Source of the DNA: an uncultured Eubacteriales bacterium
Lineage (GTDB): Bacteria > Bacillota > Clostridia > Lachnospirales > Lachnospiraceae
Direction of reading: 5' to 3'
Length of the DNA: 64,000 nucleotides
Assembly (NCBI GenBank): GCA_900548855.1
Contig: URMF01000001.1
Span: 1 to 64,000 of the forward strand
The notes under the pieces are model-generated. The model saw nothing but the letters and a program-made list of their open reading frames with translations, had not been told where the DNA came from and searched no databases. Within the stretch, counting starts at the first letter, position 1. Every line of letters begins with the position of its first letter. The position numbers and the translations under genes were made by a program. Positions 49,194 to 59,025 of this stretch are shown here, piece after piece.

Positions 49194-52100
49194 CTATCTG
49201 GAACGTCCTTTCATGGAAAGCTTTCCCTCTTTTACTATTACCTTTCCTTCCCCCAACAACTTCTTCAATTCCTCCAGCAATGCCTCTGAAATATCCACCC
49301 TGAACTGCACGCCCAATGGCTTCATCAATTTTTCTTCCTTCAGAACCACAATGACCTCACTGTGTCCTGCATACGCATCAACAATTCCATAAATTGCATC
49401 CTGCTTATTCTTAAAATCCTCTTTATTCTCACACTGCAGATAAAGCTGTTCCGGAACCTCCGAAAATGGGACTACTTTTTCTAATAAAAGCTTTCCTTCA
49501 TCTTCGCTGATGGATGCCCTTCCATATACAAAAATCTTTTCATCCTGCTCTAAATATTGTCTGTACTGCTCATATAGCTTTGGAAATACCACCACCTCAA
49601 TGGTTCCCAGCAAATCTTCCAGTGTAATAAAAGCCATATTCTGGTTGCTTTTTGTCATTTTTACAGTTTTTGCCGAAATCATACCTCCCATCGTATAGTA
49701 AATCTGATCCTTTGCAACCGTCTCCCCACTTTCCGGGTCTGGCAGAAAATCATGAGTGGTAGCATCAATATTCCGGCTCATCAGTTCCTGATAATCCTCC
49801 AGCGGATGACCGCTTACATAGATTCCCAGCACTTCTTTCTCATAGGCAAGCATCTCTTCCTTATCATATTCTTCTACCTTTGGATAAGAGATATCAAAAT
49901 CCTTCTTTTCTTCTTCTCCAAGAAAATCCAGCAGGGACATCTGTCCGGTCATGGCACTCTTCTTTTCCTGATTTACCTGATCAATCACCTGTACATAGAC
50001 CATCATCATCTGCCTTCGATTGGCATCAAAGCTGTCCAAAGCCCCCGATTTGATAAAGCTTTCAATGGTACGCTTATTGACCTCTTTATTGGAAAGCCGA
50101 CTGATAAAATCCTTTAAATCCTTGTACCTTCCATTCTTCTCCCTTTCTTCCACGATTGCCTCAATAACAGGTCTTCCCACACTCTTTAGGGCAGATAATC
50201 CGTAGCGGATTGCTCCACCCGATACTGAAAAATGACTATAGCCTTCATTGATATCCGGCGGCAGTATCTGAATCCCGAGCTTTCTGCAATGGGCAATATA
50301 TTCAGACACCTTGTCGGTACGGTCTAATACCGAGGTGATTAAAGCTGCCATAAATTCCTCCGGATAATGGCATTTTAAATAGGCTGTCTGGTATGCCACC
50401 ACTGCATACGCTGCCGCATGGGATTTGTTGAAGGCATACTTTGCAAAATCTATCATTTCATCAAATATCTTATTGGCAGTCTTCTCATCAATTCCCCTGT
50501 TGATACAGCCCGGAACATGTTCTTCCTCATTACCATATACAAAATTCTGACGTTCCCGCTGCATCACATCTCCCTTTTTCTTAGACATGGCACGGCGCAC
50601 CAGGTCGCTTCGTCCAAGGGTATAGCCCGCCAGCTCCATTACAATCTGCATAACCTGTTCCTGGTATACGATACAGCCATAGGTTGGTGCGAGAATCTTC
50701 TCCAGCTGTGGGCAGTCATAGGTAATCGTCTCTGGATGCTCCTTTCCCTTGATATAAAGCGGGATAAAATCCATCGGTCCCGGACGGTAAAGGGAAATAC
50801 CTGCAATCACATCTTCAATGTTTCTGGGCTTTAACTCCTTCATAAAGCTCTTCATACCGTTACTTTCAAGCTGGAATATACCGTCAGTCTGTCCAGTACA
50901 GAGAAGATCGTATACCTCTTTATCTTCCATATCCAAATGGTCAATATCGATATCAATCCCTTTACTCTGCTTTATGTTCCGCACTGCATCCTGAATCACA
51001 GTAAGGGTTCTAAGACCCAGAAAATCCATTTTCAGAAGCCCCAGCTCCTCAATGGTAGTCATGGTAAACTGGGTCGTAATGGCATCCTCTGAGCCACGGG
51101 ACAGAGGCACAAATTCATCAATGGATTTCTGTCCAATCACTACACCTGCCGCATGCATGGACGCATGTCTTGGAAGCCCCTCCAACTTCTTGGACATATC
51201 AATCAGATATCTGACATCCTCTTCCTCCTCATAAGCCTTCTTAAGGTCAGAGGAAATATGAACTGCCTCATCAATGGTTATATTATGCCCATTCGCCCCC
51301 ATGGGAATCATTTTTGCCACTCTGTCCACTGCCGCATATGGCATATCCAATGCACGGCCCACATCACGGATTACCATCCGCGCCGCCATGGTTCCAAAGG
51401 TAACAATCTGTACCACCTTCTCTTTACCGTACTTGCGGACAACATAATCAATAACCTCCTGCCGCCTCTCATAGCAGAAATCCACGTCAATATCCGGCAT
51501 GGATACACGTTCCGGGTTCAAAAATCGCTCAAAGAGAAGATTATACCGGATTGGGTCAATATCGGTAATTCCCAAACAATAGCTGACTATAGAACCGGCG
51601 GCAGAGCCTCGTCCGGGTCCCACTGCAATTCCATTATCCTTCGCATATTTAATAAAATCCCATACAATCAAAAAATAATCCACATAGCCCATTTTCTGTA
51701 TTGTAGACAATTCATAATCCAGTCGTTCCTGCAATTCTGACGTTACAGGGTCATAGCGCCTGTGTATTCCCTCCTCACAAAGTGCCTGCAGATATGTATA
51801 AGAAGTAAGACCCTCCGGCACCTCATACTTCGGCACCTTCTGTTCCCCAAACACAATCTCCACATTACATCGCTGGGCAATCTTATCTGTATTTTCAAGA
51901 GCCTGCTTTGCATAGGGAAACAGCTCTTCCATCTCCGCTGGAGATTTTAAATAATACTGCCCGCCGTCATAGCGCATACGATCTTCATCTGCCACTTTTT
52001 TTGCCGTCTGGATACAAAGCAGAATATCATGCGCCTCCGCATCGCTTTCCCTGACATAATGAATATCATTCGTCGCTACAAGAGGAATTCCTGTCTCCTG

Positions 52101-52682
52101 GGACATTCGCATTAAACCCTGGTTTACGGTTTTCTGGTCGTCAATTCCATGGTCCTGCATTTCCAGAAAATAGTTATCCTTTCCAAAAATCTGCTGATGT
52201 TCCAAAGCTGCCTGCTTTGCCTCCTCGTAAAACCCCTGCCGCAGCTTCGTTGCCACCTCTCCTGCAAGACAAGCTGAAAGAGCAATCACACCCTCGTGAA
52301 ATTCCTGTAATACCTCACGGTCTACCCTTGGCTTATAATAATAGCCCTCTGTAAATCCTCTGGAGACTATCTTCATAAGATTGTGATATCCTTTATCATT
52401 TTCTGCCAGTAAGACAAGATGATAGTACCGGTTATCTCCCTTTCCAAGCTCCCTGTCAAAACGGGAACCCGGCGCAACATAAACCTCACATCCAATAATC
52501 GGCTTGATTCCTTCTGCTTTAGCCGCTTTATAAAAATCAATAACGCCATACATAACGCCGTGGTCGGTAATGGCGATGCTGTCCATACCAAGCTCCTTTG
52601 CATGATGAACCAGCTCCTTAATCTTTGATGCACCATCTAACAAACTATATTCTGTATGCACATGTAAATGTGTAAAGCTCAT
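49194..52682 (-). CDS. dnaE: DNA polymerase III alpha subunit, DnaE type
   Basis: 1162 residues. N-terminal PHP domain (FTHLHVHTEYSLLDGASKI), polymerase palm with GPGRGSAAGSIVSYCLGITDIDP and PDIDVDFCYERR, finger region YRPGPMDFIP, helix-hairpin-helix and a C-terminal OB domain (MAFITLEDLLGTIEVVVFPKLY). Full length for DnaE1/DnaE3-type proteins. Replicates DNA alongside PolC in this lineage. Confidence 0.96.
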   Translation of the reverse strand: MSFTHLHVHTEYSLLDGASKIKELVHHAKELGMDSIAITDHGVMYGVIDFYKAAKAEGIKPIIGCEVYVAPGSRFDRELGKGDNRYYHLVLLAENDKGYHNLMKIVSRGFTEGYYYKPRVDREVLQEFHEGVIALSACLAGEVATKLRQGFYEEAKQAALEHQQIFGKDNYFLEMQDHGIDDQKTVNQGLMRMSQETGIPLVATNDIHYVRESDAEAHDILLCIQTAKKVADEDRMRYDGGQYYLKSPAEMEELFPYAKQALENTDKIAQRCNVEIVFGEQKVPKYEVPEGLTSYTYLQALCEEGIHRRYDPVTSELQERLDYELSTIQKMGYVDYFLIVWDFIKYAKDNGIAVGPGRGSAAGSIVSYCLGITDIDPIRYNLLFERFLNPERVSMPDIDVDFCYERRQEVIDYVVRKYGKEKVVQIVTFGTMAARMVIRDVGRALDMPYAAVDRVAKMIPMGANGHNITIDEAVHISSDLKKAYEEEEDVRYLIDMSKKLEGLPRHASMHAAGVVIGQKSIDEFVPLSRGSEDAITTQFTMTTIEELGLLKMDFLGLRTLTVIQDAVRNIKQSKGIDIDIDHLDMEDKEVYDLLCTGQTDGIFQLESNGMKSFMKELKPRNIEDVIAGISLYRPGPMDFIPLYIKGKEHPETITYDCPQLEKILAPTYGCIVYQEQVMQIVMELAGYTLGRSDLVRRAMSKKKGDVMQRERQNFVYGNEEEHVPGCINRGIDEKTANKIFDEMIDFAKYAFNKSHAAAYAVVAYQTAYLKCHYPEEFMAALITSVLDRTDKVSEYIAHCRKLGIQILPPDINEGYSHFSVSGGAIRYGLSALKSVGRPVIEAIVEEREKNGRYKDLKDFISRLSNKEVNKRTIESFIKSGALDSFDANRRQMMMVYVQVIDQVNQEKKSAMTGQMSLLDFLGEEEKKDFDISYPKVEEYDKEEMLAYEKEVLGIYVSGHPLEDYQELMSRNIDATTHDFLPDPESGETVAKDQIYYTMGGMISAKTVKMTKSNQNMAFITLEDLLGTIEVVVFPKLYEQYRQYLEQDEKIFVYGRASISEDEGKLLLEKVVPFSEVPEQLYLQCENKEDFKNKQDAIYGIVDAYAGHSEVIVVLKEEKLMKPLGVQFRVDISEALLEELKKLLGEGKVIVKEGKLSMKGRSR

Positions 52683-52760
52683 ATTCTCCTCCGTATTATT
52701 CTCTTATAAAAAGTATTTCTATGTAAAACACAGTCTATTCTATCGCATAAAAATAATTTT

Positions 52761-53309
52761 TTATATTTTCTCCCGTCTTACTTCTTTCGTCAAAATCTCA
52801 CTTTTGATATAGGAAAAAGTTTCAGCTTCCCCCTTCTCAGCCAGCATTGTTAACAGACATTCCAATAACTTTGCAGACTCCGGATGAAGCAGGTTCTTCG
52901 CTTTTCCTTTCTTATAATAAGTAAGCGGCATATCATCTGTATAAGTATCCCTATTATAGTTCTTACTGGCTGCCACCCTGTCACAGAACATCTCCACCAC
53001 ATATTTCACCGGCATACGCATTCCGGTAATGCCGCCGTTTTCCAAGTCATAATCCAGCCAATATTCCAAATGATGCTTATTGCGTCCCTTGTGATGTAAC
53101 CATGCGGAGGTGTACCCCTTGTCTTCTCGCTCCGCATTGTTGGGACTCCGATTGCCCTGGTAATATTTTACTCCCACCATGAATTCCGTAGGACTGTACT
53201 TGGATAAATCATGAAGCAGTCCCTGTTTCATCATTCCAAGCCGGAAACAGGACTGCATAACCAGCCATTTATGATGATTAATTGTTTTCAAATGGTTCCA
53301 CCAGTTCAT
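52761..53309 (-). CDS. DUF5662 (HD-like) protein
   Basis: 182 residues: LKTINHHKWLVMQSCFRLGMMKQGLLHDLSKYSPTEF.., SAWLHHKGRNKHHLEYW and YVVEMFCDRVAAS. The spaced His/Asp pairs look like an HD-type metal site. This is DUF5662, common in Clostridia, with no established function. Single gene on the minus strand. Confidence 0.75.
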   Translation of the reverse strand: MNWWNHLKTINHHKWLVMQSCFRLGMMKQGLLHDLSKYSPTEFMVGVKYYQGNRSPNNAEREDKGYTSAWLHHKGRNKHHLEYWLDYDLENGGITGMRMPVKYVVEMFCDRVAASKNYNRDTYTDDMPLTYYKKGKAKNLLHPESAKLLECLLTMLAEKGEAETFSYIKSEILTKEVRREKI

Positions 53310-53509
53310 ATGTTACTCCTTTCGCACTATACTGTACGATTATCTATTTACCTATTATGGACTATAATAAATGAAAAAACAAGAATAAGATTGTGCTTAC
53401 CAATTGTCTTCACATCGCCACCAAACAGAATAGGCTCCTCCTTTGCAAACTTTTAAGATATTTCAATTATATCATATAAGCTGTCCCGAAAATGGGACAG
53501 CAAAGGTCT

Positions 53510-54001
53510 TTAAATATTAGATAGCTCCTTTTCATAGCACCACCACTGCTCGCCAAATAAATCTGCCTCACCACAATTTTCAAAATCCAGCTTTGCATAA
53601 GAACGCAGTGCCCTCCCATTGGTTTTACTCACCAAAAAATGAACACTCTTATATCCCTGTTTTGCAAGCTCCTGCATGGCATATATCAATAACTGCCTTG
53701 CAATTCCGCAGTTCTGGTATTTTTCCTTTACCACCAAACGGGCAAGTTCTGCTCCTGGTTGTAAACCAGCTGTCCAGCAGGACAATTCCTCCACCACTTT
53801 ATCATCATCAACGGAAATCGCACCGATTATTTCACCGGTATCATTTTTCAGACAAAATAATGCATTTCGCTCTAAATCCCCCTGGGTAATTTCTTCATTC
53901 GGATAGTTCATAGACCATGTACATCCTGGACTGCCAATCGCAGCGTGGTATAATTTTGTAATCACTTCTATATCATCCTTCGTGGCATTTTTAAAATTCA
54001 T
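53510..54001 (-). CDS. GNAT N-acetyltransferase
   Basis: 163 residues. The acetyl-CoA-binding region is LARLVVKEKYQNCGIARQLLIYAMQELAKQGYKSVHFLVSK, with the Q/R-x-x-G-x-A/G loop (QNCGIA). The remainder fits a single GNAT domain. Substrate unknown. It sits 12 bases after a second acetyltransferase gene, probably co-transcribed. Confidence 0.85.
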   Translation of the reverse strand: MNFKNATKDDIEVITKLYHAAIGSPGCTWSMNYPNEEITQGDLERNALFCLKNDTGEIIGAISVDDDKVVEELSCWTAGLQPGAELARLVVKEKYQNCGIARQLLIYAMQELAKQGYKSVHFLVSKTNGRALRSYAKLDFENCGEADLFGEQWWCYEKELSNI

Positions 54002-54013
54002 GTTCTCTCCCCT

Positions 54014-54457
54014 TCACAGCTCTTTCTGCAAATATATCATATCCACAAGCTGTATCCCACACTCATATATCGGGTGGTCGTAGTTATCTATAAAAAAATC
54101 TTTTATCCTATGTGTCCTATGAAAACCGCAGCTTTCATAAAAGGGGATGGTTAATGGACTGTCCCCTGTTCCAACCTGTAGAACCGTAAATATATCCTTG
54201 TATTTGTCAGCAATAAAATTAATCAGTATTTTACCATACCCCTTTTTCTGATGTGCTGGCTCGACAGCTATATTCTTGATTTCCAAAACTCCTTTTCCCT
54301 CATCCGTGACAATACAGACTGCTTTCACACCGTTATCCTGTAAGGTGTACATAACACCTCGCTCTAAATAACGGTTTATCATACTTTCCTGTTCATCAGC
54401 CAGTAAAAGTAATTCTATGTACTGTTTTTTGTTGTCTTTGATTTCTAATATTTTCAT
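54014..54457 (-). CDS. GNAT N-acetyltransferase
   Basis: 147 residues. Acetyl-CoA site in IKNIAVEPAHQKKGYGKILINFIADKYKD (QKKGYG loop), followed by YESCGFHRTHRIKDFF. Similar overall to YjdJ/YkwB-like GNATs. Target unknown. Upstream member of a two-gene acetyltransferase pair. Confidence 0.85.
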   Translation of the reverse strand: MKILEIKDNKKQYIELLLLADEQESMINRYLERGVMYTLQDNGVKAVCIVTDEGKGVLEIKNIAVEPAHQKKGYGKILINFIADKYKDIFTVLQVGTGDSPLTIPFYESCGFHRTHRIKDFFIDNYDHPIYECGIQLVDMIYLQKEL

Positions 54458-54533
54458 AGATTACCCCTTTAACTTCTTTGGCAGCTTTCATATCTGAAAT
54501 AAAAAAGGTATCTCAAATATACCTCTGGACTGT

Positions 54534-54758
54534 TCATCTTTTCTTTACAGAAACTGCCTTTATACTTAAAATTTCCAAATTGTCATTATCATAAAATTTG
54601 AAAATCGAATATTCTTCATCCGATTCTTCTACTGTGTACCCTCCAATATCTTTTCCTAAAATCCTCCTGCCTTGCGGAATCGGCATTATGTGGGTGGATT
54701 CCCGCTGTTCCATATACGTCATGATTGTTGACAAAGGCGGCAATCTGTCAGCTTTCAT
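54534..54758 (-). CDS. Small protein after the AraC regulator
   Basis: 74 residues starting MKADRLPPLSTIMTYMEQRESTHIMPIPQGR.. and ending with a beta-rich segment. It overlaps the end of the AraC gene by 11 bases (ATGAAAGCTGA), implying coupled translation. I do not recognise a family. Confidence 0.5.
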   Translation of the reverse strand: MKADRLPPLSTIMTYMEQRESTHIMPIPQGRRILGKDIGGYTVEESDEEYSIFKFYDNDNLEILSIKAVSVKKR

Positions 54759-55617
54759 CCGTTTTCTCTTTAATCCTTTTCCTATACTCCGTAGGTGAAA
54801 TTCCTTTCATCTTCTTAAAAATCCGGCTGAAATACAATGGATTCTCATATCCCACGATACTGCTGATTTCCGTCACATTATATTCTGTTGCCTCCAACAA
54901 ACTCTCCGCATTGGAAATTCTTATGGACAGAATATACTGCATCGGTGTAGAGCCCGTATATTTTTTAAAATTACGGATAAACCAACTGGTACTCATATGC
55001 CTGCAAGCAGCATATTCTTCAATAGAAATGTCCTCATTATAATGCTCATTGAAATAATTTATTGCAACGTCAATCTCCTCTGTGATGAAACCGTTGTCAA
55101 TCTTTTTTGCACCATTAAGCTGCCTGTGTATTAGGATAAACATATGGCGGAGCATCATAGATAACAGTTCCTGATAGTCTTCCCTGCACATCTGCAGCTC
55201 CTGTATCATCATACGGAACAAATTCTGGTATTCCAATGCCGACCCAATATAAAAAACACGGGTGGAATCAGATATTCCGTACTTTCTTAAAATATTTTTT
55301 ACATCACTGCCGGTAAAATGAACCCAGTAAACCTCTGTCTGCTCCTCTGCATAGTATTCATATTTCTGGACTTCCTTTGGACGATATAGCACCATATGTC
55401 CGGCTGTGACTATTTCTTCCTTTCCATCAAAATGGAAGTGTGCCTTACCTGCTGTAATATATAACAACTGATAATCCAGCCTCCCCCTGGGCCTGTAGGT
55501 AGGCAGTTTGGGTCGTGTGTATAAACGGTATGTGCCGCAGCTCCCTACAATAAGGGGTCTGCTTTTATCTTTAAAATGCATTCTTGAATTATTTAAATAC
55601 GCTGAATTTGTATACAT
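54748..55617 (-). CDS. AraC-family regulator of the lactose locus
   Basis: 289 residues. N-terminal cupin-like sensing domain (QLLYITAGKAHFHFDGKEEIVTAGHMVLYRPKEVQKY, residues about 50-90) and a C-terminal pair of helix-turn-helix motifs (ISIEEYAACRHMSTSWFIRNFKKYTGSTPMQYI; VTEISSIVGYENPLYFSRIFKKMKGISPTEYRK). Divergent from lacZ and the sugar transporter; direct repeats in the shared region suit it as their activator. Confidence 0.9.
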   Translation of the reverse strand: MYTNSAYLNNSRMHFKDKSRPLIVGSCGTYRLYTRPKLPTYRPRGRLDYQLLYITAGKAHFHFDGKEEIVTAGHMVLYRPKEVQKYEYYAEEQTEVYWVHFTGSDVKNILRKYGISDSTRVFYIGSALEYQNLFRMMIQELQMCREDYQELLSMMLRHMFILIHRQLNGAKKIDNGFITEEIDVAINYFNEHYNEDISIEEYAACRHMSTSWFIRNFKKYTGSTPMQYILSIRISNAESLLEATEYNVTEISSIVGYENPLYFSRIFKKMKGISPTEYRKRIKEKTDES

Positions 55618-55722
55618 ATTTTCTCCTGATTTTATGCAAAAATTATCTTACTTTTCAATGAGTTTCTTTTGTCCTTGTACAAAATATACATATTTTGTCT
55701 TTAAAAATAGCTTAATTGTATC

Positions 55723-55782
55723 ATTTTGTGCATCTTTTGTCTAATATATGTTATGGATTTTGTGCATCCTTATACTTATAAT
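55723..55782 (+). promoter_or_regulatory. lacZ promoter with AraC-type direct repeats
   Basis: Two ATTTTGTGCATC repeats at 55723-55734 and 55757-55768 (34 bp apart) precede TATAAT at 55777-55782. No good -35 box is seen; the second repeat covers that place, as expected for an activator-dependent promoter. Confidence 0.65.
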
Positions 55783-55813
55783 ATAAAAAAATACATGTAA
55801 AGGGGTGGTTTCA

Positions 55814-58800
55814 ATGATAATACCAAGATATTATGAGGACCTGCATATCTTACACGAGAATACGATGCCGGACAGAGCTTATTACATTCCTGCATCTAAG
55901 GCAATGGACTCTCTCGTGCACAACAGGGATACCTCAGACCGTTTCCAGCTGTTAAACGGGGATTGGAACTTTCAATACTTTAACAGCATTTATGACTTGA
56001 AGGAGAAGTTTTTTGAAGAAGGTTTTAATACCTCCTCCTTTGATGTAATTCCGGTTCCGAGCGTATGGCAGAACCACGGATACGATACACACCAGTATAC
56101 AAATGTCAAATATCCTTTTCCATTTGACCCTCCATATGTTCCACAGGATAATCCATGTGGTGCCTATTCCACAGAATTTGACTTCAAAACAGACCAGGCA
56201 GCACCAAACACTTACCTGAACTTCGAAGGTGTTGACTCCTGCTTTTACGTCTGGTTAAACGGTGCCTATGTGGGTTATAGCCAGGTATCCCATTCCACCA
56301 GCGAGTTCGATGTTACAAAACACCTAAAAAATGGAAAAAACAAGCTGGCGGTACTGGTATTAAAGTGGTGTGACGGCAGCTATTTAGAGGACCAGGATAA
56401 ATTCCGGATGAGCGGAATCTTCAGGGATGTTTATCTGTTAAAAAGACCGGAAAACAGTGTATTTGATTATTTTGTCACAACGAAGACACCTTCCCGGGAT
56501 ACCCGCCAAAAGGCACAGGTTACGATACACCTTAGATATTTCCAGGATATTATTCCGACAGAATTAACAGTATATGATATGGACGGAAAACAGGTTGCCA
56601 GTGCGGCAATTCCAGCGGAGCAAGCTTTTGAAAACAACTTTAATATAAAGGATGGCTATCAGGCTGCTTCCAGACTTGAGATTGAAGATACAAAGCTCTG
56701 GAATCCGGAATCTCCATATCTCTACACCTTAGTGATAAAAACCGCAAATGAAACCATAACAGACCGTATCGGCATACGGGAAATTTATATCCTTGACAAG
56801 GTTTTATATGTAAATGGCACTGCAATCAAGTTCAGCGGTGTCAACCGTCATGACTCCGACCCGGTAACCGGTTTTACTATCAGTATCGACCAGATGATAA
56901 AGGACCTTTCCATGATGAAACAGCATAATTTCAATGCCATACGCACCAGCCACTACCCAAATTCACCAGTCTTTTATCAGCTATGTGATGAATATGGATT
57001 TTATGTTATCGATGAAGCGGACATGGAAGCGCACGGCCCATCCGAGCTTTTCTATGAAGATGACAGCTGGGATAACAAGAGCAAAAAATGGAACGAGTCC
57101 ATCGCCGATAATCCTGCATTTACCGACGCCATTTTGGACAGGGTAAAGAAATGTGTCCACCGGGATAAGAACCGTCCCTGTGTGGTTATCTGGTCAATGG
57201 GAAATGAAAGCGCCTATGGATGTACCTTTGAAGAGGCACTTAAATGGACAAAGGAATTTAATCCGGAACGACTGACCCATTATGAAAGTGCCTTATACCG
57301 AAGCAATTGCAGAAAATATGATTTTTCCAATATCGATTTATATAGCCGGATGTACCCATCCTTTGAAGAGATATATGATTATCTGGAAAATAACCCTGAT
57401 AAACCCTATATTTTATGTGAGTACTGTCATTCTATGGGAAATGGTCCCGGAGACTTTGAAGATTACTTTAAAATCTTTGAACAGCATCCGGAAATTTGTG
57501 GCGGCTTTGTCTGGGAGTGGTGCGACCATGGTATCTACGAGGGCAAAGCTGCAAACGGAAAATCCATGTATTACTACGGCGGTGACCACGGAGAAGCCGT
57601 ACACGATGGCAACTTCTGTATGGATGGTTTAGTTTATCCTGACCGGACCCCTCATACCGGTTTACTGGAATATAAAAATGTCCACCGTCCTGCCAGAGTA
57701 ATTTCATACAACCAAAACAAAAAGGAACTTACGATTCGCAGTTACATGGACTTTATCAATTTAGAGGATTTTTTAACCATAGCCTACGAGGTATGCTGCG
57801 ATGGTACCGTTACAGCAGCGGGAGAAATTAAAAATATATCGGTCGCTCCACACGGAACAGGTATGGTATCTCTTAATCTGGTTATTCCGGAAAAAGGAAA
57901 GACATACTTGAAAATTTATTATTACAGCCGAAAAGCCTCTGCATTTATACCGGAAGGCTATCTGCTGGGATTGGATGAATTACTTTTGTTAAACAAAGAT
58001 AGCAGAAACCAGACATGCCTTAAGATGCTGGAACACAGAACAGATGACACCCATCCGATTGATATATCAGAGGATGATAGTTTCTTAACATTAAAGGGTA
58101 ACGGTTTCCTATATGTCTTTAATAAGAAAACCGGACTGTTTGATAAAATGGAGTTTCAGAGCAAAAAAGTCCTGAACCGGCCAATGGATATAAACATCTG
58201 GCGTGCACCTACAGACAATGACAGAAATATAAAAACCGAATGGATGCGTGCCTGTTACCATCAGGCTTATCCACGGGCTTATAAAACAGTATATGAAACT
58301 GACGGGCATGGGATAAAAATATACTGTACCGCATCCTTATCTGCTCCGACCATACAAAAAATCATGGATATTCATACGGTATGGACAGTTCAGAATAATG
58401 GGGAAACAGATATTGCAATGTCCGTCAAACTAAACGAAGAATTTCCGGAACTACCCCGTTTCGGAATCAGGCTCTTCCTTGATAAAAGTTTAGACACGGT
58501 CACTTATTATGGCATTGGACCTTATGAAAGCTACAGGGATAAATGCCGGGCAGGAAGCCACGGATTATACTCCGACAACATTCTTAATATGCATGAAGAT
58601 TATATAAAACCGCAGGAAAACGGCAGCCATTGTGATTGTGACTATGTAACGGTAGAAAATAAGACACACGGGGTAACCGCTGTAAGCAATAAAGCTTTTT
58701 CATTTAATGCCTCTGTATATACGCAGGAGGAGCTTACAGCAAAAAAACACAACTATGAGTTAGTACCATGTGAAAGCAGCGTTTTGTGCTTAGACTATGC

Positions 58801-58915
58801 CCAAAACGGCATTGGTTCCAACAGCTGCGGTCCAAGATTAGAAAAAGAATATAGACTGGATGAAAAAGAATTTTGCTTTGAAATGAAGCTGATTCCTTCC
58901 ACCAGAGATTCGTAA
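55814..58915 (+). CDS. lacZ: Beta-galactosidase, GH2
   Basis: 1033 residues from the ATG at 55814 (AAAGGGGTGG 5 bases upstream). GH2 layout: sugar-binding beta domain, immunoglobulin-like domain, TIM barrel with acid/base Glu near 464 (VIWSMGNES) and nucleophile Glu near 536 (ILCEYCHSMGN), then C-terminal small-chain-like domains. Also contains GVNRHDSDP, typical of LacZ. Hydrolyses lactose to glucose and galactose in the cytoplasm, supplied by the transporter downstream. Confidence 0.95.
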   Translation: MIIPRYYEDLHILHENTMPDRAYYIPASKAMDSLVHNRDTSDRFQLLNGDWNFQYFNSIYDLKEKFFEEGFNTSSFDVIPVPSVWQNHGYDTHQYTNVKYPFPFDPPYVPQDNPCGAYSTEFDFKTDQAAPNTYLNFEGVDSCFYVWLNGAYVGYSQVSHSTSEFDVTKHLKNGKNKLAVLVLKWCDGSYLEDQDKFRMSGIFRDVYLLKRPENSVFDYFVTTKTPSRDTRQKAQVTIHLRYFQDIIPTELTVYDMDGKQVASAAIPAEQAFENNFNIKDGYQAASRLEIEDTKLWNPESPYLYTLVIKTANETITDRIGIREIYILDKVLYVNGTAIKFSGVNRHDSDPVTGFTISIDQMIKDLSMMKQHNFNAIRTSHYPNSPVFYQLCDEYGFYVIDEADMEAHGPSELFYEDDSWDNKSKKWNESIADNPAFTDAILDRVKKCVHRDKNRPCVVIWSMGNESAYGCTFEEALKWTKEFNPERLTHYESALYRSNCRKYDFSNIDLYSRMYPSFEEIYDYLENNPDKPYILCEYCHSMGNGPGDFEDYFKIFEQHPEICGGFVWEWCDHGIYEGKAANGKSMYYYGGDHGEAVHDGNFCMDGLVYPDRTPHTGLLEYKNVHRPARVISYNQNKKELTIRSYMDFINLEDFLTIAYEVCCDGTVTAAGEIKNISVAPHGTGMVSLNLVIPEKGKTYLKIYYYSRKASAFIPEGYLLGLDELLLLNKDSRNQTCLKMLEHRTDDTHPIDISEDDSFLTLKGNGFLYVFNKKTGLFDKMEFQSKKVLNRPMDINIWRAPTDNDRNIKTEWMRACYHQAYPRAYKTVYETDGHGIKIYCTASLSAPTIQKIMDIHTVWTVQNNGETDIAMSVKLNEEFPELPRFGIRLFLDKSLDTVTYYGIGPYESYRDKCRAGSHGLYSDNILNMHEDYIKPQENGSHCDCDYVTVENKTHGVTAVSNKAFSFNASVYTQEELTAKKHNYELVPCESSVLCLDYAQNGIGSNSCGPRLEKEYRLDEKEFCFEMKLIPSTRDS

Positions 58916-58934
58916 AGCCAAAATGTAATATGCG

Positions 58935-58980
58935 TTACAGGTATTGCAAGCATGCAGTTCCGGATAAGCAGTACCTGTAA
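58935..58980. other. Intercistronic hairpin between lacZ and transporter
   Basis: TTACAGGTA and TACCTGTAA, a 9-bp stem with a 28-base loop and no U-run. It may stabilise or process the bicistronic message. Confidence 0.45.
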
Positions 58981-59025
58981 GCATTCCACATATTTTTATA
59001 ATAATTAAAAAAAGGAGTAAATGTT

